From VAZQ01 sp036557705 (GTDB lineage Bacteria; Pseudomonadota; Alphaproteobacteria; Rhizobiales; Xanthobacteraceae), in assembly GCA_036557705.1 (NCBI GenBank), contig DATBHB010000003.1, positions 1 to 64,000 on the forward strand: DNA of 64,000 nucleotides, written 5' to 3'. This document shows, piece by piece, positions 1 through 8,632 of this stretch (within the stretch, counting starts at the first letter, position 1; the number at the start of each line of letters is the position of its first letter). The notes below the pieces were generated by a model, which saw only the letters and a list, made by a program, of their open reading frames with translations, had not been told where the DNA came from and did no database searches. The translations under genes and the position numbers were made by a program.

Positions 1-372
1 AAATGGGTCTTGCCGGAACCTGACTCGGATCGGGCCGCCGCGCTCCGGAAGCGAGAAGACGATTTTGCGGCGCCCTCGCTGGTTATTGCCGAAGTTGGCA
101 ATGCAATTTGGAAAAGGGCAGTCCTCAGCGAGATCGATAAAACGGACGCCGCTGCAGCGATCGAGACTGCGATGGCTCACTTTACAAAGTTCGTTCCGTT
201 GGAGGAGCTCGCCGCCCGCGCAATGCAAATTGCAATCGATTTGCGTCACCCGATTTACGATTGCTTCTATCTCGCGCTCGCCGAACGCGAACGCGCACCG
301 ATCGTCAGCGCAGATGCAAGGCTGCTCGCGGCAGCAAAGCAAATCCCGACGATCGCGGCTCGAAAGTTGTAA
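1..372 (+). CDS. PIN-domain ribonuclease (VapC-like), 5' end cut by window edge
   Basis: The frame is open from base 1 (reading KWVLPEPDSD) to a TAA at 370-372, so the true start and the first catalytic Asp lie outside the window. The visible part has the other PIN-fold acidic positions: the Glu in LVIAEVGNAIWK, the Asp in HPIYDCFYLALAE and the Asp in IVSADARLL. PIN toxins of type II systems are Mg2+-dependent RNases usually paired with an upstream antitoxin, which would also be off the window. The gene converges on hisA with only 2 bp between the stop codons, in the place where hisF normally follows hisA in relatives. Whether it is an active toxin cannot be judged here. Confidence 0.75.
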   Translation, partial: KWVLPEPDSDRAAALRKREDDFAAPSLVIAEVGNAIWKRAVLSEIDKTDAAAAIETAMAHFTKFVPLEELAARAMQIAIDLRHPIYDCFYLALAERERAPIVSADARLLAAAKQIPTIAARKL

Positions 373-374
373 CA

Positions 375-1112
375 TCAAGCGGCGCGCGCGGCGCGGATGA
401 GGGCAAGCGCTGCGGGCGCATCGAGCCGCCCGTCGTAGAGCGCGCGGCCAGCGATTGCGCCCGCAAGCCTCTTGGCGCGCGGCGCCAACAAGGCCCGCAC
501 ATCGTCAAGCGATGCGAGTCCGCCCGAGGCAATAACCGGAATCGCCACCGCCTCGGCGAGCGCGATGCTGGCATCGAGGTTGAGGCCCTTGAGCAGGCCG
601 TCGCGCGAAATATCCGTGTGGATGAGCGCCGCAACGCCGCCATCTTCAAATCGTTTTGCGACCTCTATTGCGGCAAGCTCGGACGTATCTGCCCAGCCTG
701 CGACCGCAATCTTGCCGCCGCGCGCATCCAGCGCGACCGCAATGCGGTTTTCGAACTGCCGCGCGGCGCTCTTCACCAGGTCCGGGTCCCGTACTGCCGC
801 TGTGCCAATGACCACGCGGGCAACGCCGGTTTCTATCCAGCGCTCGATCGTGGCGAGATCGCGAATGCCGCCGCCAAGCTGGACCGGGATTGCGACCGTT
901 TCCAGGATGTGCGCCACCGCCGCCGCGTTGACCGGCTGGCCGGCAAAGGCGCCGTCGAGATCGACAACGTGCAGATATTCGAATCCTTGTGACTCGAAAG
1001 CCTGCGCCTGCGCGGCGGGATCGCGCGAAAAGACAGTCGCGCGCGCCATGTCGCCTTGCTCGAGACGCACGCACGCTCCGTCCTTGAGGTCGATCGCGGG
1101 ATACAGAATCAC
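375..1112 (-). CDS. hisA: Phosphoribosylformimino-AICAR isomerase HisA
   Basis: Histidine biosynthesis: Amadori isomerisation of ProFAR to PRFAR in the cytoplasm by a TIM-barrel enzyme. The N-terminal ILYPAIDLKDG carries the catalytic Asp of the first strand, and HTDISRDGLLKG carries the second catalytic Asp with phosphate-binding glycines. The start is taken as the GTG at 1112, which overlaps the hisH stop as GTGA and gives the usual N-terminus (about 245 aa); a GTG at 1121 would add three residues. It is the last his gene on this strand: hisF and hisE, usual in this order group, do not follow it. Confidence 0.96.
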   Translation of the reverse strand: MILYPAIDLKDGACVRLEQGDMARATVFSRDPAAQAQAFESQGFEYLHVVDLDGAFAGQPVNAAAVAHILETVAIPVQLGGGIRDLATIERWIETGVARVVIGTAAVRDPDLVKSAARQFENRIAVALDARGGKIAVAGWADTSELAAIEVAKRFEDGGVAALIHTDISRDGLLKGLNLDASIALAEAVAIPVIASGGLASLDDVRALLAPRAKRLAGAIAGRALYDGRLDAPAALALIRAARAA

Positions 1113-1759
1113 GGCTTCCACTTGAGGAAATTGGCGATCAGCTTGAGCCCGAGCCGCTGGCTCTTTTCCGGGTGAAACTGGGTGCCGACCATGCTGTCGC
1201 GCCCGACGATCGCCGTCACCGGTCCGCCGTAGTCCGCCTCGGCAATGAGGTCTTTGGGCTCGGACGGCTTGAGATGAAACGAATGCACGAAATAGGCATG
1301 CAGGCCCTGCGGCCCAACCGCAATGCCTTCGAGGAGCGGATGCGGCCGCGCCGCATCGAGCGTGTTCCAGCCCATATGCGGCACCTTTAAACTGGGGTCG
1401 TTGGGCGTGATCCTGTCGACTTCGCCCGCTATCCAGCCCAGGCCCTCGGTCACTTCATACTCGCGCCCGCGCTCCGCCATGAGCTGCATCCCAACACAGA
1501 TGCCGAGAAACGGACGCGCCTGCGCGCGCACCCGCGTATTAAGCGCCTCCACCATCCCGGCAATCGCGTCGAGGCCGCGCCGGCAATCGGCGAATGCACC
1601 GACGCCCGGAAGCACGACGCGCTCGGCTTCGAGAACCGCATCGGGATCGCCGGTAACCAGAATGCGCTGATCGTTTCCGGATTCGCGCGCGGCGCGCTCG
1701 AACGCCTTGGCAGCTGAATGCAGATTTCCCGAACCGTAGTCGACGATGACGACGGTCAA
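1109..1759 (-). CDS. hisH: Imidazole glycerol phosphate synthase, glutamine amidotransferase subunit HisH
   Basis: Class I glutamine amidotransferase (216 aa) that hydrolyses glutamine and passes ammonia to HisF to make IGP and AICAR. The nucleophile Cys is in PFLGICVGMQLM and the His/Glu pair is in TQFHPEKSQRLG. The N-terminus VIVDYGSGNLHS is typical. It overlaps the DUF2628 gene upstream by 4 bp (ATGA) and hisA downstream by 4 bp (GTGA), so the three are translationally coupled. Its partner HisF is not in this window. Confidence 0.97.
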   Translation of the reverse strand: MTVVIVDYGSGNLHSAAKAFERAARESGNDQRILVTGDPDAVLEAERVVLPGVGAFADCRRGLDAIAGMVEALNTRVRAQARPFLGICVGMQLMAERGREYEVTEGLGWIAGEVDRITPNDPSLKVPHMGWNTLDAARPHPLLEGIAVGPQGLHAYFVHSFHLKPSEPKDLIAEADYGGPVTAIVGRDSMVGTQFHPEKSQRLGLKLIANFLKWKP

Positions 1760-2241
1760 CGATTGCCTCCCGGCTCGGGGAAGAGGCCGACGATATCGGG
1801 CTCACCCGGATCGTGCGCGCTCGCCGCAGCCTCGGCGAGGCGGACCGGCGTGCCGCCGGCTTTCGTCCACGCATCGAAGAAACGCTGCTCGGCGCTTTCC
1901 AGATTGTCGCCGACGATCAATCCCACGTTCGACCATTTGCGCCGGGCAAGCGTAAAACGGCGCAGCGTCGGCGCCTCGAAGCCGGTCAGGAGCGCAATCA
2001 ACAGTCCGATCGCGACACGCAGACCGGTCGAGGCGCGCAGCTGCGTAAGCACTGCCTCAAACCCGCCGGCCGCGATGACGTAGCCGAAAAACACGAGCCA
2101 CATCCGGTGCCACAGCATCCACAGCGGGCCGAACAGAAACGCTGCAAACGAAAATCCGTCGCGCACGAAGACGAACCGTTCCGGATCGGGCCTCGATTCT
2201 CCCCACCGCAGCGGCGGCTCGTGCACGGTATAGACGGGCAT
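1756..2241 (-). CDS. DUF2628 small membrane protein in the his operon
   Basis: A 161-aa protein with the DUF2628 pattern: a soluble N-terminus (MPVYTVHEPPLRWGESRP, then FVFVRDGFSFAAFLFGPLW) followed by hydrophobic segments MLWHRMWLVFFGYVI and VAIGLLIALLTGFEA, then a region ending ANLxxAEQRFFDAW-like. Function is unknown. In Hyphomicrobiales it is found between hisB and hisH, as here. The stop overlaps the hisH start by 4 bp, so it is co-translated with hisH. A palindromic repeat separates its start from hisB upstream. Confidence 0.85.
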   Translation of the reverse strand: MPVYTVHEPPLRWGESRPDPERFVFVRDGFSFAAFLFGPLWMLWHRMWLVFFGYVIAAGGFEAVLTQLRASTGLRVAIGLLIALLTGFEAPTLRRFTLARRKWSNVGLIVGDNLESAEQRFFDAWTKAGGTPVRLAEAAASAHDPGEPDIVGLFPEPGGNR

Positions 2242-2263
2242 GATTCGATCTCTCCTAAACTTC

Positions 2264-2424
2264 GTAGGGTGGGCAAAGGCGCGCCACCGAAATCACGGTT
2301 TGTGCACGTCCTCTCGCGCGCCGTGCCCACGCGGACCAACTTCGGCGACTGTCCGCGTGGGCAAAATCGCGTCGGCTGGTCGAGCGCTTGGAAGCTTTCG
2401 CGGACGCGATTTTGCCCACCCTAC
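2264..2424. repeat. Palindromic GTAG repeat, family A copy 1 (in the his operon)
   Basis: About 161 bp bounded by inverted termini GTAGGGTGGGCAAAG (left) and TTTGCCCACCCTAC (right). A second internal inverted pair is nested at the right: GTGGGCAAAATCGCGTC near 2357 against GACGCGATTTTGCCCAC near 2404-2420. It lies between hisB and the DUF2628 gene inside one transcription unit, so the transcript would carry a large hairpin. A second copy is at 13793-13980. Confidence 0.85.
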
Positions 2425-2443
2425 GGCACTCTGCCTACGCGGG

Positions 2444-3037
2444 CTACCCGCCGAGCTGGCCCTTGGTGGATGGGATTTCATTGGCGGCGCGCGCATCGAT
2501 TGCAACCGCCAGCCGCAACGCGCGCGCCAGTCCTTTGAAGCAGGACTCCGCAATATGGTGGTCGTTGGTGCCGTAAAGCGTCTCGACGTGCAAGGTGACG
2601 CCGGCATTCATCGCGAAAGCCTGGAACCACTCCTGCACCAGTTCGGTGTCGAAGGCGCCGACCTTGTCGCGCACGAATTGCGCCTTGAACACAAGAAACG
2701 GGCGTCCCGAAATATCGATTGCCACGCGGGTGAGCGCCTCGTCCATGGGCAGGTGAACATCCGCGTAACGAGTGATGCCCTTCATGTCGCCGAGCGCCTG
2801 CTTGACCACCTGACCGAGCGCGATGCCGACGTCTTCGGTGGTGTGATGTTGATCGATGTGCAGGTCGCCTTTGGCATTGATCACGAGATCGATCCGCGCG
2901 TGCCGGGCCAGAAGCTCGATCATATGATCGAGAAAGCCGATGCCGGTCGCGACCGTGCACGCTCCCGAACCGTCGAGATCGACCGCGACCTCGACATTGG
3001 TTTCCTTGGTCGTACGTCTGATCGAACCTTTGCGCAT
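2444..3037 (-). CDS. hisB: Imidazoleglycerol-phosphate dehydratase HisB
   Basis: Dehydrates IGP to imidazole acetol phosphate in histidine synthesis; a Mn2+-dependent oligomer. The two metal-binding repeats are visible: GFLDHM near residues 34-39, DQHHTTEDVGIALG near 62-75, and the second-half DHHIAESCFKGLARAL. The start is the ATG at 3037 (MRKGSIRRTTKET, 197 aa, normal family length) rather than a TTG 15 bp upstream. It is the first gene of the leftward his unit and is divergent from hslV across about 130 bp. Confidence 0.97.
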   Translation of the reverse strand: MRKGSIRRTTKETNVEVAVDLDGSGACTVATGIGFLDHMIELLARHARIDLVINAKGDLHIDQHHTTEDVGIALGQVVKQALGDMKGITRYADVHLPMDEALTRVAIDISGRPFLVFKAQFVRDKVGAFDTELVQEWFQAFAMNAGVTLHVETLYGTNDHHIAESCFKGLARALRLAVAIDARAANEIPSTKGQLGG

Positions 3038-3169
3038 GCCTTGAGCCGCCAATCCGGCGGCGTTGTATCAGGGAGGAGGGCGCTTCGCCAACTCGACCTC
3101 TTTTCGGACCAAATTTGCGCCCGGCTAGGTGAGCACTTACATCTCGCCGGTTGCCGAGGTTTCAGGTTC

Positions 3170-3724
3170 ATGCAATCCGCGCAGTTCCCGTCGTGGCAGG
3201 GCACGACGATCCTGACCGTCCGCAAAGGCAGCGGCGTCGTGATCGGCGGCGACGGCCAGGTCTCGATTGGACAGACCATCGTCAAGGCCAACGCCAAGAA
3301 GGTGCGCCGGCTCGGGAAAGGCGACGTAATCGGCGGTTTCGCCGGCGCGACCGCGGATGCATTCACGCTGTTCGAGCGGCTCGAGTCCAAGCTCGAACAA
3401 TATCCGGGCCAGCTGACCCGCGCAGCCGTCGAGCTTGCCAAGGACTGGCGCACCGATCGCTACCTGCGCCGGCTCGAAGCCATGATGATCGTTGCCGATG
3501 CACAGGTCTCGCTGGTGCTCACCGGCACCGGCGACGTGCTGGAGCCCGAAGGCGGAGTGATGGGCATCGGCTCGGGCGGTAATTACGCGCTTGCCGCCGC
3601 GCGCGCGCTCCTCGACACCCCGCTTGACGCCGAGGCGATCGTGCGCCGCGCTCTCGATATCTCAGCTGACATCTGCGTCTACACCAACCGCAATGTCACG
3701 ATTGAAACATTGAAGGGAACGTGA
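3170..3724 (+). CDS. hslV: ATP-dependent protease proteolytic subunit HslV
   Basis: Threonine peptidase of the HslUV (ClpQY) complex, cytoplasmic, 184 aa. The start is the ATG at 3170. The protein has a short alphaproteobacterial propeptide (MQSAQFPSWQG) so that the mature N-terminal nucleophile is Thr12 in GTTILTVRKG. The remainder (VVIGGDGQVSIGQTIVK, MGIGSGGNYALAAARAL) matches the family over its full length. The frame stays open far upstream, but that stretch is antisense to hisB and is not coding. hslU follows after 10 bp. Confidence 0.97.
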   Translation: MQSAQFPSWQGTTILTVRKGSGVVIGGDGQVSIGQTIVKANAKKVRRLGKGDVIGGFAGATADAFTLFERLESKLEQYPGQLTRAAVELAKDWRTDRYLRRLEAMMIVADAQVSLVLTGTGDVLEPEGGVMGIGSGGNYALAAARALLDTPLDAEAIVRRALDISADICVYTNRNVTIETLKGT

Positions 3725-3734
3725 CCAGGGCACA

Positions 3735-5051
3735 ATGACGGTCGACAATTCATTTTCGCCGCGCGAAATCGTCTCCGAGCTTGACCGATTCATTATCGGC
3801 CAGGGCGACGCCAAGCGCGCAGTAGCCATCGCGCTGCGCAACCGTTGGCGCCGCCTTCAGCTCGACGACAAGCTGCGCGAAGAGGTCCTGCCTAAGAACA
3901 TTCTGATGATCGGGCCGACCGGGGTCGGCAAGACCGAGATCTCGCGGCGCCTGGCAAGACTCGCGGGCGCTCCCTTCATCAAGATCGAAGCCACCAAATT
4001 CACCGAGGTGGGTTATGTCGGCCGCGATGTCGAGCAGATCATCCGCGATCTCGTCGAGATTGCCATCGTGCAGACGCGCGAGCGCAAGCGCAAGGACGTG
4101 CAGGCGCGCGCGCAGCTGCATGCCGAGGAGCGTGTCCTCGACGCTCTGGTCGGGCCGGGATCGAGCCCGGCCACGCGCGATACTTTCCGCCGCAAGCTGC
4201 GTGCGGGCGAGATCAACGACAAGGAGATCGAGATCGAACTGCAGGCTGGCGGCGCCTCATTGCCGATGTTCGAGATTCCCGGCATGCCGGGCGCGCAGAT
4301 GGGCGCGATCTCGATTGGCGACATATTCAGCAAGCTTGGCGGTCAGCGCACCAAGACCCGGCGCGTGAGCGTTGCCGAATCCTACGAGCTTCTCATCGCC
4401 GAAGAATCCGACAAGCTCCTCGACAACGATCAGGTCGTGCAGGAGTCGATCAAGGTCGTCGAGCAGAACGGCATCGTCTTCCTCGACGAACTCGACAAGA
4501 TCGCCGGCCGCGAAGGTTTTCGCGGCGCCGATGTGTCGCGCGAGGGCGTCCAGCGCGACCTGCTGCCGCTGATCGAAGGCACCACGGTTTCCACCAAGCA
4601 CGGCCCCGTGAAGACCGACCATGTGCTGTTCATCGCATCCGGCGCATTCCACATCTCCAAACCCTCGGATCTGCTGCCGGAGCTCCAGGGCCGGCTGCCG
4701 ATCCGCGTCGAGCTGAACGCACTGACCCGCGACGATTTCCGCCGCATCCTGACCGAAACCGAGGCATCGTTGATCAAACAATATGTGGCCCTGATGCAGA
4801 CCGAAGGCGTCGCGCTCGAATTCACGCCCGACGCGATCGATGCCATCGCGGACGTCGCAGTTGCGGTCAATGCCAGCATCGAGAACATCGGCGCCCGGCG
4901 GCTGCAAACCGTGATGGAGCGCGTTCTCGACGACATTTCCTTCACTGCGCCCGACCGCGCCGGCGACAAGGTGATGATCGATGCCGGCTACGTGCAGCAG
5001 CACATCGGCGACCTCGCCAAGAACGCGGATCTGAGCCGCTTTATTCTGTAG
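3735..5051 (+). CDS. hslU: ATP-dependent protease ATPase subunit HslU
   Basis: AAA+ unfoldase that feeds substrates to HslV; 438 aa. Walker A is GPTGVGKTE at residues 60-68, Walker B is IVFLDELDKIA near residue 250, sensor/arginine-finger regions include LPELQGRLPIRVEL, and the C-terminus ends DLSRFIL, the tail that docks into HslV. The central I-domain is present. It starts with ATG 10 bp after hslV and forms an operon with it. Confidence 0.98.
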   Translation: MTVDNSFSPREIVSELDRFIIGQGDAKRAVAIALRNRWRRLQLDDKLREEVLPKNILMIGPTGVGKTEISRRLARLAGAPFIKIEATKFTEVGYVGRDVEQIIRDLVEIAIVQTRERKRKDVQARAQLHAEERVLDALVGPGSSPATRDTFRRKLRAGEINDKEIEIELQAGGASLPMFEIPGMPGAQMGAISIGDIFSKLGGQRTKTRRVSVAESYELLIAEESDKLLDNDQVVQESIKVVEQNGIVFLDELDKIAGREGFRGADVSREGVQRDLLPLIEGTTVSTKHGPVKTDHVLFIASGAFHISKPSDLLPELQGRLPIRVELNALTRDDFRRILTETEASLIKQYVALMQTEGVALEFTPDAIDAIADVAVAVNASIENIGARRLQTVMERVLDDISFTAPDRAGDKVMIDAGYVQQHIGDLAKNADLSRFIL

Positions 5052-5194
5052 CGTGGCGGCCCAAATCGAGAGCCTGCAGAGGCGGGGTTTCAACCCACCC
5101 TCTCATTCCCCCTTGTCGTCCTGGCCCTTCTTTCGGATGATGACACCCGCCGGTCGCGGACGAGACGGCGGCGCTCATGAACGGGAGATGACCG

Positions 5195-6172
5195 ATGGAT
5201 AGGCAGCGGAATTTCCTTCTATTTGCAGCAATGGCGGCGGCAGCCGCACTGCCCGCCCTGGCGCAGACGGCTTCGACCGCCGGGTCGGGCGCAAGCAAAG
5301 CGGCGAGCGCCGCATCGACTCCGGATTTTTCACGCATATGGACTCATCCCGCCTTCCCCTGGTTCGAGCCGCCCGCCTCGGGCCCTGGCCCGATCACCAA
5401 CTTGTCGCGTTGGGCAGGCCAGGGGGCCAGCGGGTTGGGCGGGTCGCTGGCTTTGCCTGCCGGCAAGGTCGGTATCAGCGACTACGACCAACTGGTCGGG
5501 GATTACAACAATCCGATCCTGCAGCCCTGGGCGGCGGCGGTGGTCAAGCGATTCGGCGAAATGTCGCTTGCCGGCATTACTTATCCCAACGCTTCAAACC
5601 AGTGTTGGCCGCATCCGATGCTGTTCATCTACAAGCTCGCTTCGATGACGATGTTCCAGCAGCCGGACCGGATCGTCATGGTGTACGGCGGGAACAGTGA
5701 AGTGCGCCGGGTGCGCCTCAACGAGCCGCATCGCTCGCCGCTGATCCCGTCCTGGTACGGAGACTCGGTCGGCCATTACGAAGGCGACACGCTGGTGATC
5801 GATACCGTCGGCGTCAAGACCGATCGCCCGTATGCGATGATCGACCTGTTCGGTACGCCCTATACCGACAAGCTGCACGTGATCGAACGCTACCGGCTGC
5901 GCGATTATGACGAAGTCAAAGACGCGATCGAACGAAACCGGAAGGAGAATTGGCTCAACGCCGGCGATGCCTGGGCCGGGCACGAAAAGGAAAAATTTCT
6001 GCAGCTGCATGTGACGGTCGAGGATGAAGGCGTCTTCACCACGCCGTGGACCGCGACGCTCACCTACGCGCCGGCAACCCGAGTAGGGGAAGCCATCTGT
6101 GCTGAAAACCGCCACGAGTATTACGCCAGCAAGGATTCGGACGTCCCCAAAGCCGACAAGCCCGACTTCTGA
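5195..6172 (+). CDS. Exported protein of unknown function
   Basis: 325 aa with a clear Sec signal peptide (FLLFAAMAAAAALPALAQT, cleavage after ALA near residue 23), then a Ser/Ala/Gly-rich linker. The mature domain contains MTMFQQPDRIVMVYGGNSE, WYGDSVGHYEGDTLVIDT and a downstream T-x-x-LHVIERYRL block. I recall this GHxEGDTLVxDT plus LHVxERY pattern from a family of exported proteins common in soil proteobacteria and acidobacteria, without an assigned function. A GGGAG ribosome-binding sequence lies about 8 bp before the ATG. It stands alone, 143 bp after hslU. Confidence 0.7.
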   Translation: MDRQRNFLLFAAMAAAAALPALAQTASTAGSGASKAASAASTPDFSRIWTHPAFPWFEPPASGPGPITNLSRWAGQGASGLGGSLALPAGKVGISDYDQLVGDYNNPILQPWAAAVVKRFGEMSLAGITYPNASNQCWPHPMLFIYKLASMTMFQQPDRIVMVYGGNSEVRRVRLNEPHRSPLIPSWYGDSVGHYEGDTLVIDTVGVKTDRPYAMIDLFGTPYTDKLHVIERYRLRDYDEVKDAIERNRKENWLNAGDAWAGHEKEKFLQLHVTVEDEGVFTTPWTATLTYAPATRVGEAICAENRHEYYASKDSDVPKADKPDF

Positions 6173-6278
6173 TATTACCTCGCCCTCTTGAAGGGGGAGG
6201 CATTAGGAGGCTTCAGCCACCCTCTTGGCGCCGGGCGCAGCCGTTCAGCGGTTCGACCTCCTAAAGGTTGGAATTGCG

Positions 6279-7202
6279 ATGAGCTATGGTCGTGATTTGT
6301 CTGTTGGGCTGATGACGGGTGCGCTGTTGCTCGTCGGCGGAGCAGCCTGCGGGCAGCCGACGCAAACGGGCTCGCCGGCATTTGAGACGAGAGTTAAAGA
6401 GGTTGCACGCGCGCTCAAGGGCAACCGCTATCTCAGGAACCTGTCCGAACGACAGCGCATGGACCGCGTGGAATTCGTCATCAGCAATACGCTGTTTGTG
6501 CTGCTCCACGAGGTAGCGCATGTGATGGTTGATGAAATGAACTTGCCGGTGCTCGGGCGAGAGGAGGATGCGGCTGATACCTTTGCGGCGCTGACGATGC
6601 TGAAGATGGGCACCAGCTTTTCCCAGCGAGTGCTCGCTCACGCGTCGAAGGGTTGGTTTCTGAGCGACCGGCGGGATCGGGAAACGGGAGCGGAGCCTAT
6701 CTACTACGGAGAGCACAATCTCAGTCAACAGCGCGCATATCGGATCGTGTGCCTGATGGTCGGTTCCGATCCGGGCAAATTCAAGAGCGTCGCCGACGAA
6801 ATCAAGATGCCGCAATCCCGCCAGGAGAGCTGCAAGGAGGACTACGCCCAAGCGTCGCGATCCTGGGATATGGTCCTCAAGCCGCATCGCCGCGCGCTCG
6901 ATCAGCCGGAGACGAAGATCAACGTCGCCTATAGCGACGCCGAAGGCGATTTCGAGCTATTCGCCCGATCGTTCCGCTCGGTCCAACTATTGGAAGCCGT
7001 GGCCGAACGGGCCGCAACCGATTTTACGTGGCCAGCCCCGTTCACGATCGAAATGGGAAGCTGCGGCCGCCCCGAAGCCGCTTGGGCTGAGAAGACCCGT
7101 ACCATCAGGGTCTGCTACGAGCTGGCATTCGACCTTGCTCAACTCCATCTCGCCTATGTGCCTGGCGCGCCGACGACCAATCCCAAGCGAAAGCGAAAAT
7201 AG
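6279..7202 (+). CDS. DUF4344-type putative exported metallopeptidase
   Basis: About 307 aa from the ATG at 6279 (an in-frame start at 6225 would add 18 residues without signal-peptide features). The N-terminal hydrophobic segment LMTGALLLVGGAACG is a signal peptide or a weak lipobox. The core VLLHEVAHVMVDEMNLPVLG followed by REEDAADTFA is a zincin-like HExxH with a downstream Glu that could be the third ligand. This is the DUF4344 pattern, annotated as putative metallopeptidase. Cysteines around CLMVGS, ESCKEDY, GSCGRP and RVCYEL suggest disulfides in the periplasm. Substrate unknown. Confidence 0.7.
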   Translation: MSYGRDLSVGLMTGALLLVGGAACGQPTQTGSPAFETRVKEVARALKGNRYLRNLSERQRMDRVEFVISNTLFVLLHEVAHVMVDEMNLPVLGREEDAADTFAALTMLKMGTSFSQRVLAHASKGWFLSDRRDRETGAEPIYYGEHNLSQQRAYRIVCLMVGSDPGKFKSVADEIKMPQSRQESCKEDYAQASRSWDMVLKPHRRALDQPETKINVAYSDAEGDFELFARSFRSVQLLEAVAERAATDFTWPAPFTIEMGSCGRPEAAWAEKTRTIRVCYELAFDLAQLHLAYVPGAPTTNPKRKRK

Positions 7203-7244
7203 ATTCGATGAAGCGCTCGACCCCCGGGCTCAGAGTCCGATTCT

Positions 7245-8048
7245 TTGACTGAGATCACGTCAACGTTTTTGGTCTTTGTGCTGTTGTGCGCAAGCGCAGC
7301 GCTCGGCATCGTCGTGGGGTCGCGCCTGCCCGAACACCACCGTACACGCGCGTCCGTCGAGCTTATGCAACTCACCATCGGCTTGCTGGCGACTTTCGCG
7401 GCGATTGTCCTCGGGCTGCTTACGGCTTCGGTCAAGCAAGTTTACGACAACGCCGCTCTCGACCGGCAACGCTATGCACTCCAGCTAAGCTCGTTGGATC
7501 AGTGCCTGCGCGATTATGGGCCGGAGGCCGCCGCGGTGCGCGCCGAAATCCACAGCTACACGGCAGCCGTCATCGCCAGCACCTGGCCGACCGAGCCGCC
7601 GCCCAAGGGCGTTTCCTATCCCGATACCTCGCATATGCCGCACATCGGGGCGACGCCCGTCCTGGCCCGACTGATGGACAAAATTGGCCTTGCGGTTAGC
7701 GAGCTGATGCCCTCCGACCCACAGCACGTGCGGATAGCAGCGACGTGCCTCGATAGCTATAAAGACGTCTCGCATGCCCGCCTGAGCGTCATCGAGGATG
7801 CCCGAAATCAGCTACTCGATCCATTTTACCTGATTCTGGTACTCTGGCTCATAATCATGTTCGTCTGCTTCGGTCTTGTCGCACCGCGCAATGCCCTTTC
7901 GATGGCTATTCTCTTGCTCTGTGCGGTATCGCTGAGCAGCGTAATATTTGTGATTCTGGATCTGAGTCGGCCCTACAGCGGTATCTTCAACATTCCCAGC
8001 AGGACCATGCGCGATGCACTCGATTTGATGCTCAGTTCGGCCCCATAG
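7245..8048 (+). CDS. Bestrophin-like DUF4239 membrane protein
   Basis: 267 aa, TTG start. The N-terminal membrane segments STFLVFVLLCASAALGIVVG and LTIGLLATFAAIVLGLLTAS, the intervening LPEHHR, the central soluble region with SLDQCLRDYGPEA, and two C-terminal membrane segments (FYLILVLWLIIMFVCFGLVA and LSMAILLLCAVSLSSVIFVI followed by LDLSRPYSGIF) match the bestrophin-like DUF4239 family. Bestrophins are anion channels, but channel activity has not been shown for this group as far as I know. The weak TTG start is the least certain part. Confidence 0.7.
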   Translation: MTEITSTFLVFVLLCASAALGIVVGSRLPEHHRTRASVELMQLTIGLLATFAAIVLGLLTASVKQVYDNAALDRQRYALQLSSLDQCLRDYGPEAAAVRAEIHSYTAAVIASTWPTEPPPKGVSYPDTSHMPHIGATPVLARLMDKIGLAVSELMPSDPQHVRIAATCLDSYKDVSHARLSVIEDARNQLLDPFYLILVLWLIIMFVCFGLVAPRNALSMAILLLCAVSLSSVIFVILDLSRPYSGIFNIPSRTMRDALDLMLSSAP

Positions 8049-8101
8049 GCGACCGCGCTAAGCCAAGAGCAATCAGCATGACTTCAGGAAAGGAGGAAAA
8101 G

Positions 8102-8524
8102 ATGAATACCACAGGGCTGTCCGCTGCGGCAAAATCAAAGGAGTACCTCAAAGGCGACCGCCCACAGCAGCGCGGCTATTCGGAGGCGGTGATCACCGAA
8201 GGCGGCCGGATAGTGTGGCTTGCGGGACAGATCGCGACGGTGGACGACAACGGTAGATCGCTGGCGAGCGACTTGGACGGTCAAGTACGGCAGCTTTTCA
8301 AGAACCTCGACCGCACTCTGCAAAAGGCCGGTGGCAAGCTTGGCGATATGGTGCAGATGACCGTATTCATCACGGATGTGCGTTACGGCGATCGGCTCAC
8401 GGAAATCCGCAGGGAAGTGTTCGGTGATAACTTCCCGGGGAGTGCTTTGATCACCGTTACCGCGCTGGCGGTTCCTGACGCCAAAGTTGAAATCCAAGGA
8501 TATGCCGTGATTGGGGGCAAGTGA
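8102..8524 (+). CDS. RidA/YjgF-family protein
   Basis: 140 aa RidA-like trimeric enzyme fold. Members hydrolyse reactive enamine/imine intermediates, though some subgroups do other deaminations. Visible family blocks are GGRIVWLAGQIATVDDNG, LDRTLQKAGGKLGDMVQMTVFI and SALITVTALAVPDAKVEIQGYAV. The Arg that binds the substrate carboxylate in archetypal RidA (in the NPxxRPARxxV-like stretch) is not obvious: the sequence reads FPGSALITVTALA, so this may be a non-archetypal subgroup. The start is the ATG at 8102, 5 nt after AGGAGG at 8091; a start at 8078 is less likely. Confidence 0.85.
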   Translation: MNTTGLSAAAKSKEYLKGDRPQQRGYSEAVITEGGRIVWLAGQIATVDDNGRSLASDLDGQVRQLFKNLDRTLQKAGGKLGDMVQMTVFITDVRYGDRLTEIRREVFGDNFPGSALITVTALAVPDAKVEIQGYAVIGGK

Positions 8525-8632
8525 AGATGAGCGTCCGAAAATACGCGAATGCGCCCGTGGGAATACGGAGACCGCATTATCCTGTCTCCCGGCATCGTGC
8601 GGCCGACCATCGTCGATAACTGGTTAGCCGAT

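Noticed and set aside
2240..3169. A long open frame running in frame into hslV from the left
   Set aside because: It is antisense to hisB and crosses a palindromic repeat; HslV has its normal N-terminus at 3170.
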